Part shown: piece by piece, positions 16,655-24,548 of the stretch
Numbering within the stretch: the first letter of the stretch is position 1
Layout of the letters: the number at the start of each line of letters is the position of its first letter
Assembly (NCBI GenBank): GCA_013698495.1
Contig: JACCUV010000164.1
Coordinates: 1-29,449, forward strand
Length of the DNA stretch: 29,449 bases
Reading direction: 5' to 3'
Source: Chloroflexia bacterium
GTDB taxonomy: Bacteria; Chloroflexota; Chloroflexia; Thermomicrobiales; UBA6265
The notes under the pieces: model-generated
The model's database searches: none
What the model was told of the DNA's origin: nothing
Seen by the model: only the letters and a program-made list of their open reading frames with translations
Translations under genes and position numbers: made by a program

Positions 16655-17328
16655 CCCAACCAGAGACTCTAACGATTCGGGTGTTGCTTGCCGATGACCA
16701 CGGCATTGTGCGAGCCGGTCTGCGGGCGTTGCTCGAGGCACAGGCGGACATTGAGGTCGTCGCCGAGGCCGAGAGTGGCCCCGAGGCGATTCTCGCCGCC
16801 CGCGAACATGAACCTACGGTGGTCGTGGCGGACCTCTCCATGCCGGGTGGCGGTCTGGAGGCGATCCGTGAAATCACGGCGTTGCAGTTGACCAGTCGGA
16901 TCCTGGTGCTCACCGTTCATGCCGAGGAGCGCTATCTTCTTCCGGTGCTCCAAGCCGGCGGGTCCGGCTATGTGCGCAAGTCAAGCGCCCACACCGACTT
17001 GCTCGATGCAATCCGCACAGTCGCCCGTGGCGAGGTCTTTCTTGATCCCGCCGCAACCAAAACCCTGTTGCGGGGATACCTCGGCCGGGTCAAGACCGGC
17101 GATGAGCTCGATCTCGGCGAGGTTCTCTCCGACCGCGAGCGTGAAGTGGTCAAGCTTACCGCCGAAGGTTATACCGCGCAGCAGGCCGCAGACATCCTGT
17201 CATTGTCGCCGAAAACGGTGGAGACATATCGGCATCGCGCCATGCAAAAACTTGGACTGGCGAATCGCGCCGAATTGGTTCACTATGCGCTGAGAGCAGG
17301 ACTACTGACGGAGGACAATCTGCAATAA
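16651..17328 (+). CDS. Response regulator, NarL/FixJ family with LuxR-type HTH
   Basis: The 225-residue protein has a receiver domain (VLLADDHGIVRAG acidic pocket, phosphorylation site Asp61 in VVVADLSMPGGG, Lys in GYVRKSS). A LuxR-type helix-turn-helix follows (LSDREREVVKLTAEGYTAQQ, then SPKTVETYRHRAMQKLG). It is the partner of the kinase gene it overlaps and acts as a DNA-binding regulator when phosphorylated. I chose the ATG at 16651, which overlaps the kinase stop as ATGA; a GTG at 16639 with an AGGGAA only 3 bases away is the alternative and adds four residues. The targets cannot be read from the sequence. A short hairpin follows the stop. Confidence 0.95.
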   Translation: MTQPETLTIRVLLADDHGIVRAGLRALLEAQADIEVVAEAESGPEAILAAREHEPTVVVADLSMPGGGLEAIREITALQLTSRILVLTVHAEERYLLPVLQAGGSGYVRKSSAHTDLLDAIRTVARGEVFLDPAATKTLLRGYLGRVKTGDELDLGEVLSDREREVVKLTAEGYTAQQAADILSLSPKTVETYRHRAMQKLGLANRAELVHYALRAGLLTEDNLQ

Positions 17329-17347
17329 TGTGGGGAAACTCCCTACA
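17329..17347 (+). terminator. Hairpin directly after the response regulator stop
   Basis: TGTGGGG (17329-17335) pairs with CCCTACA (17341-17347) over seven base pairs including one G-T, with a 5-base loop. A second, weaker hairpin lies at about 17349-17367. No T run follows, so this is a modest candidate for the end of the kinase-regulator transcript. Confidence 0.4.
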
Positions 17348-17569
17348 GTTGTCAGGAAAATCCCTGGACCGCATTGACAAGAATCACAAGCCGAACCCGG
17401 CAGAGAATTACCGCTCGTCCACGTACACTGGTGTCCAACGAAGCGACATGCGATCACTGTTGACAACACGCATTTGGCGAGTTTGACGAAGTGCGACGAT
17501 TGCATCGAGCGATTCTCACGGCAGTTCAGCACGTGTTCACAATCGAAACGGCAGCAGGCGGGGAGCAAC

Positions 17570-18109
17570 GTGTCTACTGAAATGAACCAACGATCAGTCC
17601 ACCCCGGATGGTTGATGAGCGATGTCGAGGTCGTTGCAACTGCCGATGACAGCGAAGACGCCTTGCGCTTCGATGCCTTCATGCAGTTGCTGCGCACCGC
17701 CGGCGCCCTGGATCGAGCGGCCGCCGACGCGCTCTCCGATCTCGATCTCACCGCTGGGGCATTCGGCGCGCTGGTCGAGTTGGGCGCCGTTGGCTCGGAG
17801 GGCATCGCCCCATCCGAACTCGCTCGACGGTTGGCCGTCGCCCGCCGAACCGCGACCCTCTATGTCGATATCCTGACCCGCCAGGGATGGGCCAATCGCG
17901 GGGCCCATCCGGACGATCGGCGAATGGTGCTGGCGCGATTGACGACCGCTGGCGAGACGCTGCTGGCCGAACTCGGTGAGGCCTACAAGCGGCGGCTATC
18001 CCACTTGCTGGGGGAGATTACGCCACTTCAGGCCGAGCGGCTGCGCCAACTGCTCGCGCTCGTGCCGACAGACAGCCGAAACAGCAAGCCGGTTGAGTTT
18101 CCCCGCTAA
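17570..18109 (+). CDS. MarR-family transcriptional regulator
   Basis: The 179-residue protein has the MarR layout: N-terminal dimerisation helices (DAFMQLLRTAGALDRA), a winged helix with IAPSELARRLAVARRTATLY as recognition region and HPDDRRMVLARLTTAGETLL as the wing, then a C-terminal dimerisation helix. Members usually repress nearby genes and are released by small ligands. The GTG at 17570 has GGGGAG four bases upstream; the longer frame from 17474 adds 32 residues without family character. Its TAA overlaps the convergent glgX stop by four bases. Its target is unknown; the neighbouring glucan genes are one guess, but nothing in the sequence proves it. Confidence 0.88.
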   Translation: MSTEMNQRSVHPGWLMSDVEVVATADDSEDALRFDAFMQLLRTAGALDRAAADALSDLDLTAGAFGALVELGAVGSEGIAPSELARRLAVARRTATLYVDILTRQGWANRGAHPDDRRMVLARLTTAGETLLAELGEAYKRRLSHLLGEITPLQAERLRQLLALVPTDSRNSKPVEFPR

Positions 18110-20256
18110 TCGTTGGCACGACCTTGCAGCAACAAGATGGATCGGCCAGGGACCACGACTGCGGTTCGTTCGTCGTGCCGAGCGGTTGACCGACCGGTCG
18201 CATTCCCAGTGTCGAGTACAACCTCCCAGGTATGGACGGTCTCCTCGCGATTGATCGCGGGAAGTGTGAACGTTATTGGTTCCGACGCCGCGTGAACGAT
18301 CATCATCATTGTCGGTGTCGTAATCGATCCACCCTCGGCGTCTGACTCGTCAATCGAGTCTCCCGCCAATCTCAGTCCAATTGTTGCCGAACCGGCAGCC
18401 CAATCGCCGTCGTTCATCAACTCGCCATCCGGCCGAATCCAGGAAATGTCCCTCAGGCTGCCTGGCGCCGCGGGGCGGCCCTTGAAAAAGCGGCGACGGC
18501 GCAGGATCGGATACGTGCGGCGTATTTCAGACAACCGCGCGACAAACTCGATCATCTGGCCCGCGGATTCATCGTGATTCCAGTCGAACCAACTGATTTC
18601 GTTGTCCTGGCAATAGGCGTTGTTGTTGCCTTGCTGGGTGCGATTGAATTCATCCCCGCCGAGGAGCATTGGGACTCCCTGCGAGAACATCAACGTCGCC
18701 AGCATGTTGCGTTGTTGGCGCCGACGAACTCCGATGATCTCCGGATCGTCCGTCGGACCTTCAATGCCATAGTTGGACGAGACGTTGTGGTAGTGTCCAT
18801 CCTCGTTGCTTTCTCCGTTGGCGTCGTTGTGCTTTTCACTGTACGAAACGAGATCGTTGAGGGTGAACCCGTCGTGTGTGGTGATCAGGTTCACGCTCGA
18901 CCGTGGTCCCCGGCCCGATGCTTCGTAAATGTCCGACGAACCCGTGAGCCGATACCCCATATCGGCGATCGCCAGACTGTCTGCTTGCCAAAACCCCCGA
19001 ATCGCATCGCGGTACTTGTCGTTCCACTCCGACCAGAGGACGGGAAATGCGCCAACCTGATAGCCGCCTTCGCCAATGTCCCACGGTTCGGCGATCAGCT
19101 TGATCTGGGAGAGCACGGGATCCTGGTGAATGGCGTCGAACAGGCCCCCGAGGGCGTCGAACTCGTAGTGTTCCCGTCCGATTGTGGTGGCGAGATCGAA
19201 TCGGAATCCGTCAACATGCATGTCCTGCACCCAATAGCGAAGGCTATCGAGAATCATCGTCAGGACCTGGGGATGCGCGGCCTTGACCGAATTTCCAGTT
19301 CCGGTGAAGTCGAGGTAGTACTCCGGTTTGTCGGGCAACAGATGGTAGTAGTTGACGTTGTCGAGTCCGCGAAGCGAGATTGTCGGACCAAGGTGGTTGC
19401 CTTCGCACGTGTGGTTGTAAACCACGTCGAGAATGACTTCGATGCGTTCGGCATGCAGCAACTTGACCATCTGCTTGAATTCGACAACTTCCTGTCCGCC
19501 CGACGTTGATGCGTACTCGGCGTGGGGCGCGAAGTAGCCGATCGTGCTGTAGCCCCAGTAGTTTCTTAACCCCTGCGCCATCAGGAACTGATCGTGGGCA
19601 AGCGTGTGCACCGGTAGCAACTCAACCGCCGTGACCCCAATCGTCTTGAGGTGGGCGATCACATCGGGATGCGCGACCCCGAGGTAACCGCCGCGGTGTT
19701 CCGCGGGCACGCTGGGATGGAGTTGCGTCAGGCCCTTGACATGCGTTTCGTAAATGACCGTTTCACCCCAGGGGATAGCGGGCGGTCGATCGTCCTCCCA
19801 GTCGAACGAGCGATCGACCACGATTGACTTGGGAACGCTCGCGTCATTCGTCAGGTTGCTGATCGCCAGATCGTCTTCCGGGTCTTCGAGATCGTATCCG
19901 TACATCTGGGGACCCCAATCGACCTCCCCTTCGATCGCCCGCGCATACGGATCGATCAGGAGTTTCGAGGGATTGAAGCGGTGTCCATGTTCCGGCGTGT
20001 AGTCGCCATGTGCTCGAATGCCGTACCGGGCGCCAGGGTTGACGCCTTCGATCCAGCCGTGCCATATGTGGTTCGTGCGTTCGGGCAGGCAAATCGTCGC
20101 GGTGGGCGTATCGGAACCATCCTCAAACAGGCAAATTTCGATAGCGGAGGCGTGTTGCGAGAAGACGGCAAAGTTTGTGCCGGCGCTCTGCCATTCGGCG
20201 CCAAGGGGAAAGGGCGCGCCGGGCCGGACACCGCGCCTTGGGAGTTGATCGACCAT
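18106..20256 (-). CDS. glgX: Glycogen debranching enzyme GlgX (GH13, isoamylase type)
   Basis: The 716-residue protein has the N-terminal CBM48 domain of GlgX/TreX (PFPLGAEW, NFAVFSQHA) and a GH13_11 catalytic domain. Conserved regions are DVVYNHT (I), DGFRFDLA with nucleophile Asp354 (II), LIAEPWDIG with the acid/base Glu (III) and TTHDGFTLNDLVSY with the transition-state Asp (IV). It hydrolyses alpha-1,6 branches of glycogen-like glucans and limit dextrins, releasing maltooligosaccharides that MalQ can use. The ATG at 20256 is preceded by AGGAG, though 12 bases away. It is probably co-transcribed with the small gene 52 bases upstream. Its TAG overlaps the stop of the MarR gene. TreX-like transglycosylation activity is possible. 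Confidence 0.95.
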   Translation of the reverse strand: MVDQLPRRGVRPGAPFPLGAEWQSAGTNFAVFSQHASAIEICLFEDGSDTPTATICLPERTNHIWHGWIEGVNPGARYGIRAHGDYTPEHGHRFNPSKLLIDPYARAIEGEVDWGPQMYGYDLEDPEDDLAISNLTNDASVPKSIVVDRSFDWEDDRPPAIPWGETVIYETHVKGLTQLHPSVPAEHRGGYLGVAHPDVIAHLKTIGVTAVELLPVHTLAHDQFLMAQGLRNYWGYSTIGYFAPHAEYASTSGGQEVVEFKQMVKLLHAERIEVILDVVYNHTCEGNHLGPTISLRGLDNVNYYHLLPDKPEYYLDFTGTGNSVKAAHPQVLTMILDSLRYWVQDMHVDGFRFDLATTIGREHYEFDALGGLFDAIHQDPVLSQIKLIAEPWDIGEGGYQVGAFPVLWSEWNDKYRDAIRGFWQADSLAIADMGYRLTGSSDIYEASGRGPRSSVNLITTHDGFTLNDLVSYSEKHNDANGESNEDGHYHNVSSNYGIEGPTDDPEIIGVRRRQQRNMLATLMFSQGVPMLLGGDEFNRTQQGNNNAYCQDNEISWFDWNHDESAGQMIEFVARLSEIRRTYPILRRRRFFKGRPAAPGSLRDISWIRPDGELMNDGDWAAGSATIGLRLAGDSIDESDAEGGSITTPTMMMIVHAASEPITFTLPAINREETVHTWEVVLDTGNATGRSTARHDERTAVVVPGRSILLLQGRAND

Positions 20257-20308
20257 GGATCGTCACGGCTCCTGATGGTGTGCTGTGTTTGTCAGATTGC
20301 GTCGGGGA

Positions 20309-20509
20309 TCAATGTTGTTGTGCCGATGTGTCGTCGAGGCCTTCCGGAATCGGCATGTCATCGAGCAAGTGAACCTGGATCAACTCAAACACGTCGTCGG
20401 CTTCCAGAAATCGTTCTTGCACAGCCTGGGCCGCCGTTGCGGCATCGTCGACATCGACGTGTGCAGTTTGTTCTTCTCCACCGATTTGATAGCGAACTTC
20501 GTATTTCAT
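20309..20509 (-). CDS. Small acidic protein upstream of glgX, unknown function
   Basis: The 66-residue protein has AGGA about 6 bases before its ATG and lies 52 bases ahead of glgX on the same strand, so they probably share a transcript. The sequence suggests a strand, a strand and a helix, then another strand (KYEVRYQIG, TAHVDVDD, ATAAQAVQERFLEADD, FELIQVHLL), a compact fold with a polar tail. I recognise no family and see no membrane helix or signal peptide. A role linked to glucan breakdown is only suggested by position. The good ribosome site and the amphipathic pattern argue that it is a real gene. Confidence 0.65.
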   Translation of the reverse strand: MKYEVRYQIGGEEQTAHVDVDDAATAAQAVQERFLEADDVFELIQVHLLDDMPIPEGLDDTSAQQH

Positions 20510-20813
20510 GAGTCATCCTCTTGGGCATACAACGTCGAGGGCAACTTGATCCCGCAATCGACGGAAGTCATGGATCGTTTCGATAAAGTCAGGAGACGAT
20601 GCCGACGAACACAGTTTGCTCGTCCGGAACAATCTTACGATGCCACTGCAACCGCGCTCGAATCCAGGGAGAAAATGTCTGGACTGGTGCGCTACTCGTC
20701 GGGTCCATGGCAAATTGGCTGTGACGCGCATCCCTCATCGTTGTACCATCGTGGTCGAGCGTCAATGGTCCTGCGCTACCTGCCTGCGGCGTGCTGAAAG
20801 GAAACCACCAGCA
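20510..20813. other. Divergent intergenic region between glgX unit and glgE unit
   Basis: These 304 bases separate the minus-strand small gene (and glgX) from the plus-strand glgE. The region must hold both promoters, so it is the likely control point of glucan breakdown versus synthesis. I see no convincing pair of -35 and -10 boxes on either strand and no large inverted repeat. The glgE frame is open back to 20616, but that stretch is rich in Cys and Arg and looks noncoding. An AAAGGA ribosome site lies at 20797-20802. Confidence 0.5.
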
Positions 20814-22799
20814 GTGAACGATACGATCGCCGAAGCGCCGGGAAGCATCCTGATCGAGGATGTTGAACCGCGGTTGGATTGCGGCCGGTATCCGGTCAAA
20901 CGCGAAGTTGGCGATCGGGTCAATGTGCGCGCCGACATCTTTCGCGACGGTCACGAGGCGCTGGCCGCGGTGTTGCAATACCGCACGACAGCGGAAGAAT
21001 CGTGGCGCGAGTCGGAGATGGCATTCATCGACAACGACCGGTGGGGCGCATCCTTCATTGTCGACACGAACACCACCTACGTCTACCGGATCGAAGCGTT
21101 TCCGGACTATGCCCTGTCCTGGCACGACGAGATTGGCAAGAAGCTCGTGGCGGCGTTGGAAGTGTCCAGTGAGCTGCTGGAGGGCATCCACCTTCACGAA
21201 GCATTGCTTTCGCGGGCGACGCCCGAAGACGGTTCGACCCTGGCGGCGGCGATACTTGCCGCCCGAAGGGAGACCAGCCAGCAAAAGGCAGTTGACATCC
21301 TGTTGTCACAGGATGTACGGCACGCTGTGTTTCGATGCAGATCGCGGAAAGGCTTGGCCCAATCTTCGGAGTACGCGGTCACGGTCGATCGAGTCGAAGC
21401 GCGATATTCGGCCTGGTATTCGATGTTTCCCCGGTCCGCCGGCGTTGAGGCCGGAAAGAGCGCCACATTTCGCGATGTCGAAAACCAGCTCCCGCGTATT
21501 GTTGCAATGGGATTCGACGTCCTCTATTTCACGCCCATACACCCAATCAGCACGTCGAAGCGTAAAGGCCGGAATAATTTGCTGGAGGCGGCGCCAGGCG
21601 ATCCGGGAGTGCCGTATGCGATCGGCAACGACGACGGCGGCCACGACGCAATTCATCCCGATCTTGGGACACTCGAGGACTTCCAGCATCTCGTGGACAA
21701 AGTGGCCAGCTACGGGATGGAGATCGCCCTCGATGTCGCGTTCCAGGGCTCGCCGGAGCATCCGTGGCTCCGGGAGCACCCCGACTGGTTCTACATTCGG
21801 CCCGATGGTGTCATCAAGTTTGGGGAAAATCCGCCCAAGAAATACGAAGACATGTACCCGCTCAATTTTCAAAGCGATTCCTGGAAGGAATTGTGGGATG
21901 AGATGCTGCGGGTCATCGTGTTTTGGGTCGACCGTGGTGTGAAGATGTTTCGGGTTGACAACCCGCATACCAAACCGACCGTGTTCTGGGAATGGTTGAT
22001 CGCCCAGGTTCGAAAGACGAATCCGGAAGTCATTTTCCTTTCGGAGGCCTTCACCCGACCCAAACCGATGCAAGCTCTGGCGAAAGCCGGGTTCGCCCAG
22101 AGCTACACCTATTTTACCTGGCGCAATTTCAAGCAGGAACTTCGTGACTATGGCGAAGAGCTGACTCAGACAGAGATGAAAGAGTATTTCAGAGGGAACT
22201 TATTCACCAATACCCACGATATCTTGCCCACGATCCTTCAGGAAGGCGGTCGGCCGGCATTCCAGTTTCGGGTAGTGCTCGCCGCGACGATGTCGTCGGT
22301 GTACGGTATCTACAGTGGATATGAGTTGTGCGAAAACACGCCGGTGGCCGGAAAAGAGGAGTACCTAAACTCCGAGAAGTACGAGTACAAGGTTTGGGAT
22401 TGGGATCGCCCCGGCAATATCGCGGCCTATATCGGTCGTCTCAACGCCATTCGGCGCGAACATCTCGCCCTCCAGGAGTACGACAATCTACGATTCGTGG
22501 ACACCTCGGACGACAACGTGATTGCCTACTACAAGGCAACCGACGATCGTTCCGACATCGTGTTGGTGGTCGTCAACCTCGATCCATTTCACGCCCACGA
22601 GAGCAGTGTCCGCTTGCCGCTCGAGACACTCGGTATCGATCACGGCGGCCAGTTTCGCGCCACTGAATTGTTGACCGATGAAACTTATCTCTGGACCGGA
22701 GGCGATCAACGATTGACACTTGACCCTCACGTGAATCCGGCGATGATCTTCAGCGTCCACAAGTGGATTCATCAGGCCTTCGTTGAGCGGGACTACTAG
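20814..22799 (+). CDS. glgE: Alpha-1,4-glucan:maltose-1-phosphate maltosyltransferase GlgE
   Basis: The 661-residue GH13_3 enzyme transfers maltosyl units from maltose-1-phosphate to the non-reducing end of an alpha-1,4-glucan (EC 2.4.99.16). The catalytic residues are Asp382 in FRVDNPHTKP, Glu411 in FLSEAFTRPK and Asp469 in TNTHDILP. PIHPISTSKRKGRNN and FGENPPKKYEDMYPLNF are diagnostic of GlgE rather than of amylases. An N-terminal domain precedes the barrel (RVNVRADIFRDGHEALAAVL). The GTG at 20814 has AAAGGA 11 bases upstream and gives a length normal for the family. It begins the glgE-treS-mak run and diverges from the glgX unit. treS and mak make its donor, and the GH57 enzyme at 1840-3555 probably branches its product. 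Confidence 0.97.
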   Translation: MNDTIAEAPGSILIEDVEPRLDCGRYPVKREVGDRVNVRADIFRDGHEALAAVLQYRTTAEESWRESEMAFIDNDRWGASFIVDTNTTYVYRIEAFPDYALSWHDEIGKKLVAALEVSSELLEGIHLHEALLSRATPEDGSTLAAAILAARRETSQQKAVDILLSQDVRHAVFRCRSRKGLAQSSEYAVTVDRVEARYSAWYSMFPRSAGVEAGKSATFRDVENQLPRIVAMGFDVLYFTPIHPISTSKRKGRNNLLEAAPGDPGVPYAIGNDDGGHDAIHPDLGTLEDFQHLVDKVASYGMEIALDVAFQGSPEHPWLREHPDWFYIRPDGVIKFGENPPKKYEDMYPLNFQSDSWKELWDEMLRVIVFWVDRGVKMFRVDNPHTKPTVFWEWLIAQVRKTNPEVIFLSEAFTRPKPMQALAKAGFAQSYTYFTWRNFKQELRDYGEELTQTEMKEYFRGNLFTNTHDILPTILQEGGRPAFQFRVVLAATMSSVYGIYSGYELCENTPVAGKEEYLNSEKYEYKVWDWDRPGNIAAYIGRLNAIRREHLALQEYDNLRFVDTSDDNVIAYYKATDDRSDIVLVVVNLDPFHAHESSVRLPLETLGIDHGGQFRATELLTDETYLWTGGDQRLTLDPHVNPAMIFSVHKWIHQAFVERDY

Positions 22800-22867
22800 C
22801 GGTTTGGGAAGGGAGATTGGCCGGCGCCAGTTGACGGACGCGGGCTCCTGGAGGGGTGGAGGACGAC

Positions 22868-24520
22868 ATGCTGAACCGCGATGAGTTGTGGTTCAAGGAC
22901 GCGATGTTTTACGAGGCGCCGATCAAGTCGTTTTTCGACTCCACCGGCGACGGCGTCGGCGACCTCGCCGGGATGACCGAGAAGCTCGATTACATTCGCG
23001 ATCTTGGCGTCGATTGCATCTGGCTGCTTCCAATGTATCCGTCTCCCGGATTGGACGACGGATACGACATTTCGGATTTCGTCAGCGTGCACCCGGATGT
23101 GGGCACGATCGAGGACTTTCGAGTATTGGTGGAAACTGCCCATTCCAAAGGGTTGCGCGTCGTTGCCGATCTGGTGATGAATCACACCTCCGACCAACAC
23201 CCCTGGTTCCAGGAATCGCGGTCGGACCCCGAATCGCCGTATCGCGACTATTACGTGTGGTCCGAAGACCCGGAGAAGTACGCCGGGGTGCGGATCATTT
23301 TCACCGACACCGAGGTATCCAACTGGACGTACGACCAGAAGGCGGGTGAATACTTTTGGCATCGATTCTTCAGCCACCAGCCTGATCTCAACTACGACAA
23401 TCCGGAAGTGCATCGCGAGATGCTGGATGTCTGCCGGTTCTGGTTGAATATCGGGTTGGATGGCTTTCGGTGCGACGCCATCCCATACCTGTACGAGCGT
23501 GAAGGCACGATCTGCGAAAATCTGCGAGAAACCCACGACTTCCTGGTGAAATTGCGGCGCGTGGTTGACGACGAGTTTCCTGGAACCGTGCTTCTGGCCG
23601 AGGCCAACCAGTGGCCCAGCGATGTGGTCGAGTACTTCGGCAGCGAGGTATCGCCCGAATTCCACATGGCCTTCCACTTCCCGTTGATGCCGCGCATGTT
23701 CATGGCGATGCGCCGGGAACTTCGCACGCCGATTGTGGAGATTATGGAATCGACCCCGGCGATCTCTGATCACAGCCAGTGGGCGATCTTCCTCCGGAAT
23801 CATGACGAACTGACGCTCGAAATGGTCACCGACGCCGAGCGAGATTACATGTACTACGAATATGCCAAAGACCCCCGGATGCGCCTGAATGTCGGCATCA
23901 GGCGGAGGTTGGCGCCGCTGCTCGACAACGGACGTCGCCAGATCGAAATGATGAACTCGTTGCTTTTCTCCATGCCGGGCAGTCCTGTCCTCTACTACGG
24001 CGACGAGATTGGGATGGGCGACAACATCTACCTCGGCGACCGGAACGGGGTGCGCACCCCGATGCAGTGGTCGGGAGATCGCAACGCCGGATTCAGCAGG
24101 GCCGACTGGGCGAGACTCTATTCTCCGGTGACGATGGATCCTGTCTACGGATTCACGGCAGTGAATGTCGAAGCCCAAACGCGGACTCCGACATCGCTGC
24201 TGAACTGGATGAAGCGGATGATCGCGGTGCGCAAGCGCTACAAGGCGTTTGGGCGAGGCACGATCCGATTCATCCATCCCGAGAACCTGAAAGTCCTGGT
24301 CTATCTTCGCGAATGGGAAGGCGAGGTCTTGCTCTGCGTCGTCAATCTCAGCCGATTCGTGCAGTACGCAGAACTCGATCTTATCGAGTTCGACGGTTGG
24401 CAACCTGTGGAATTGATCGGAGAAATTCGATTCCCGAGGATAGGTGAGTTGCCGTATTTTGTGACGCTCGGACCTCACGCTTTTTACTGGTTTCGATTGG
24501 AACGAGAGGCGTCAAACTGA
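22868..24520 (+). CDS. treS: Trehalose synthase (maltose alpha-D-glucosyltransferase) TreS
   Basis: The 550-residue GH13_16 enzyme interconverts maltose and trehalose (EC 5.4.99.16). The catalytic residues are Asp203 in DGFRCDAIPYL, Glu245 in LLAEANQWP and Asp313 in RNHDELTLEM. TreS-specific segments include RIIFTDTEVSNWTYD, YFWHRFFSHQPDLNYD and GDEIGMGDNIYLGDRNGVRT. The ATG at 22868 follows GGAGG by 5 bases; a GTG at 22856 would have its ribosome site only one base away. There is no fused maltokinase domain: the kinase is the next gene, 28 bases on. In mycobacteria TreS and the kinase form a complex that drives trehalose toward maltose-1-phosphate, and the same is likely here. The gene lies 68 bases after glgE. 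Confidence 0.97.
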   Translation: MLNRDELWFKDAMFYEAPIKSFFDSTGDGVGDLAGMTEKLDYIRDLGVDCIWLLPMYPSPGLDDGYDISDFVSVHPDVGTIEDFRVLVETAHSKGLRVVADLVMNHTSDQHPWFQESRSDPESPYRDYYVWSEDPEKYAGVRIIFTDTEVSNWTYDQKAGEYFWHRFFSHQPDLNYDNPEVHREMLDVCRFWLNIGLDGFRCDAIPYLYEREGTICENLRETHDFLVKLRRVVDDEFPGTVLLAEANQWPSDVVEYFGSEVSPEFHMAFHFPLMPRMFMAMRRELRTPIVEIMESTPAISDHSQWAIFLRNHDELTLEMVTDAERDYMYYEYAKDPRMRLNVGIRRRLAPLLDNGRRQIEMMNSLLFSMPGSPVLYYGDEIGMGDNIYLGDRNGVRTPMQWSGDRNAGFSRADWARLYSPVTMDPVYGFTAVNVEAQTRTPTSLLNWMKRMIAVRKRYKAFGRGTIRFIHPENLKVLVYLREWEGEVLLCVVNLSRFVQYAELDLIEFDGWQPVELIGEIRFPRIGELPYFVTLGPHAFYWFRLEREASN

Positions 24521-24548
24521 CAAGCGGATACAGGCAAGGCAATCGTTC

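Noticed and set aside
17458..17468. Palindrome TGTTGACAACA containing a TTGACA upstream of the MarR gene, as operator and -35 box
   Set aside because: No -10 box at the right distance and the repeat is short; chance is likely in 240 bases.
18574..19509. A 311-codon frame antisense to glgX
   Set aside because: Explained as a shadow of the glgX codons; no independent support.
20616..20813. A 66-residue N-terminal extension of GlgE
   Set aside because: It is rich in Cys and Arg, unlike GlgE N termini, and a ribosome site precedes the GTG at 20814.
22796..24478. A 560-codon open frame antisense to treS
   Set aside because: It mirrors the codon positions of treS, has no recognisable motif, and treS has every catalytic residue. 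Such frames arise from strong third-position GC bias.
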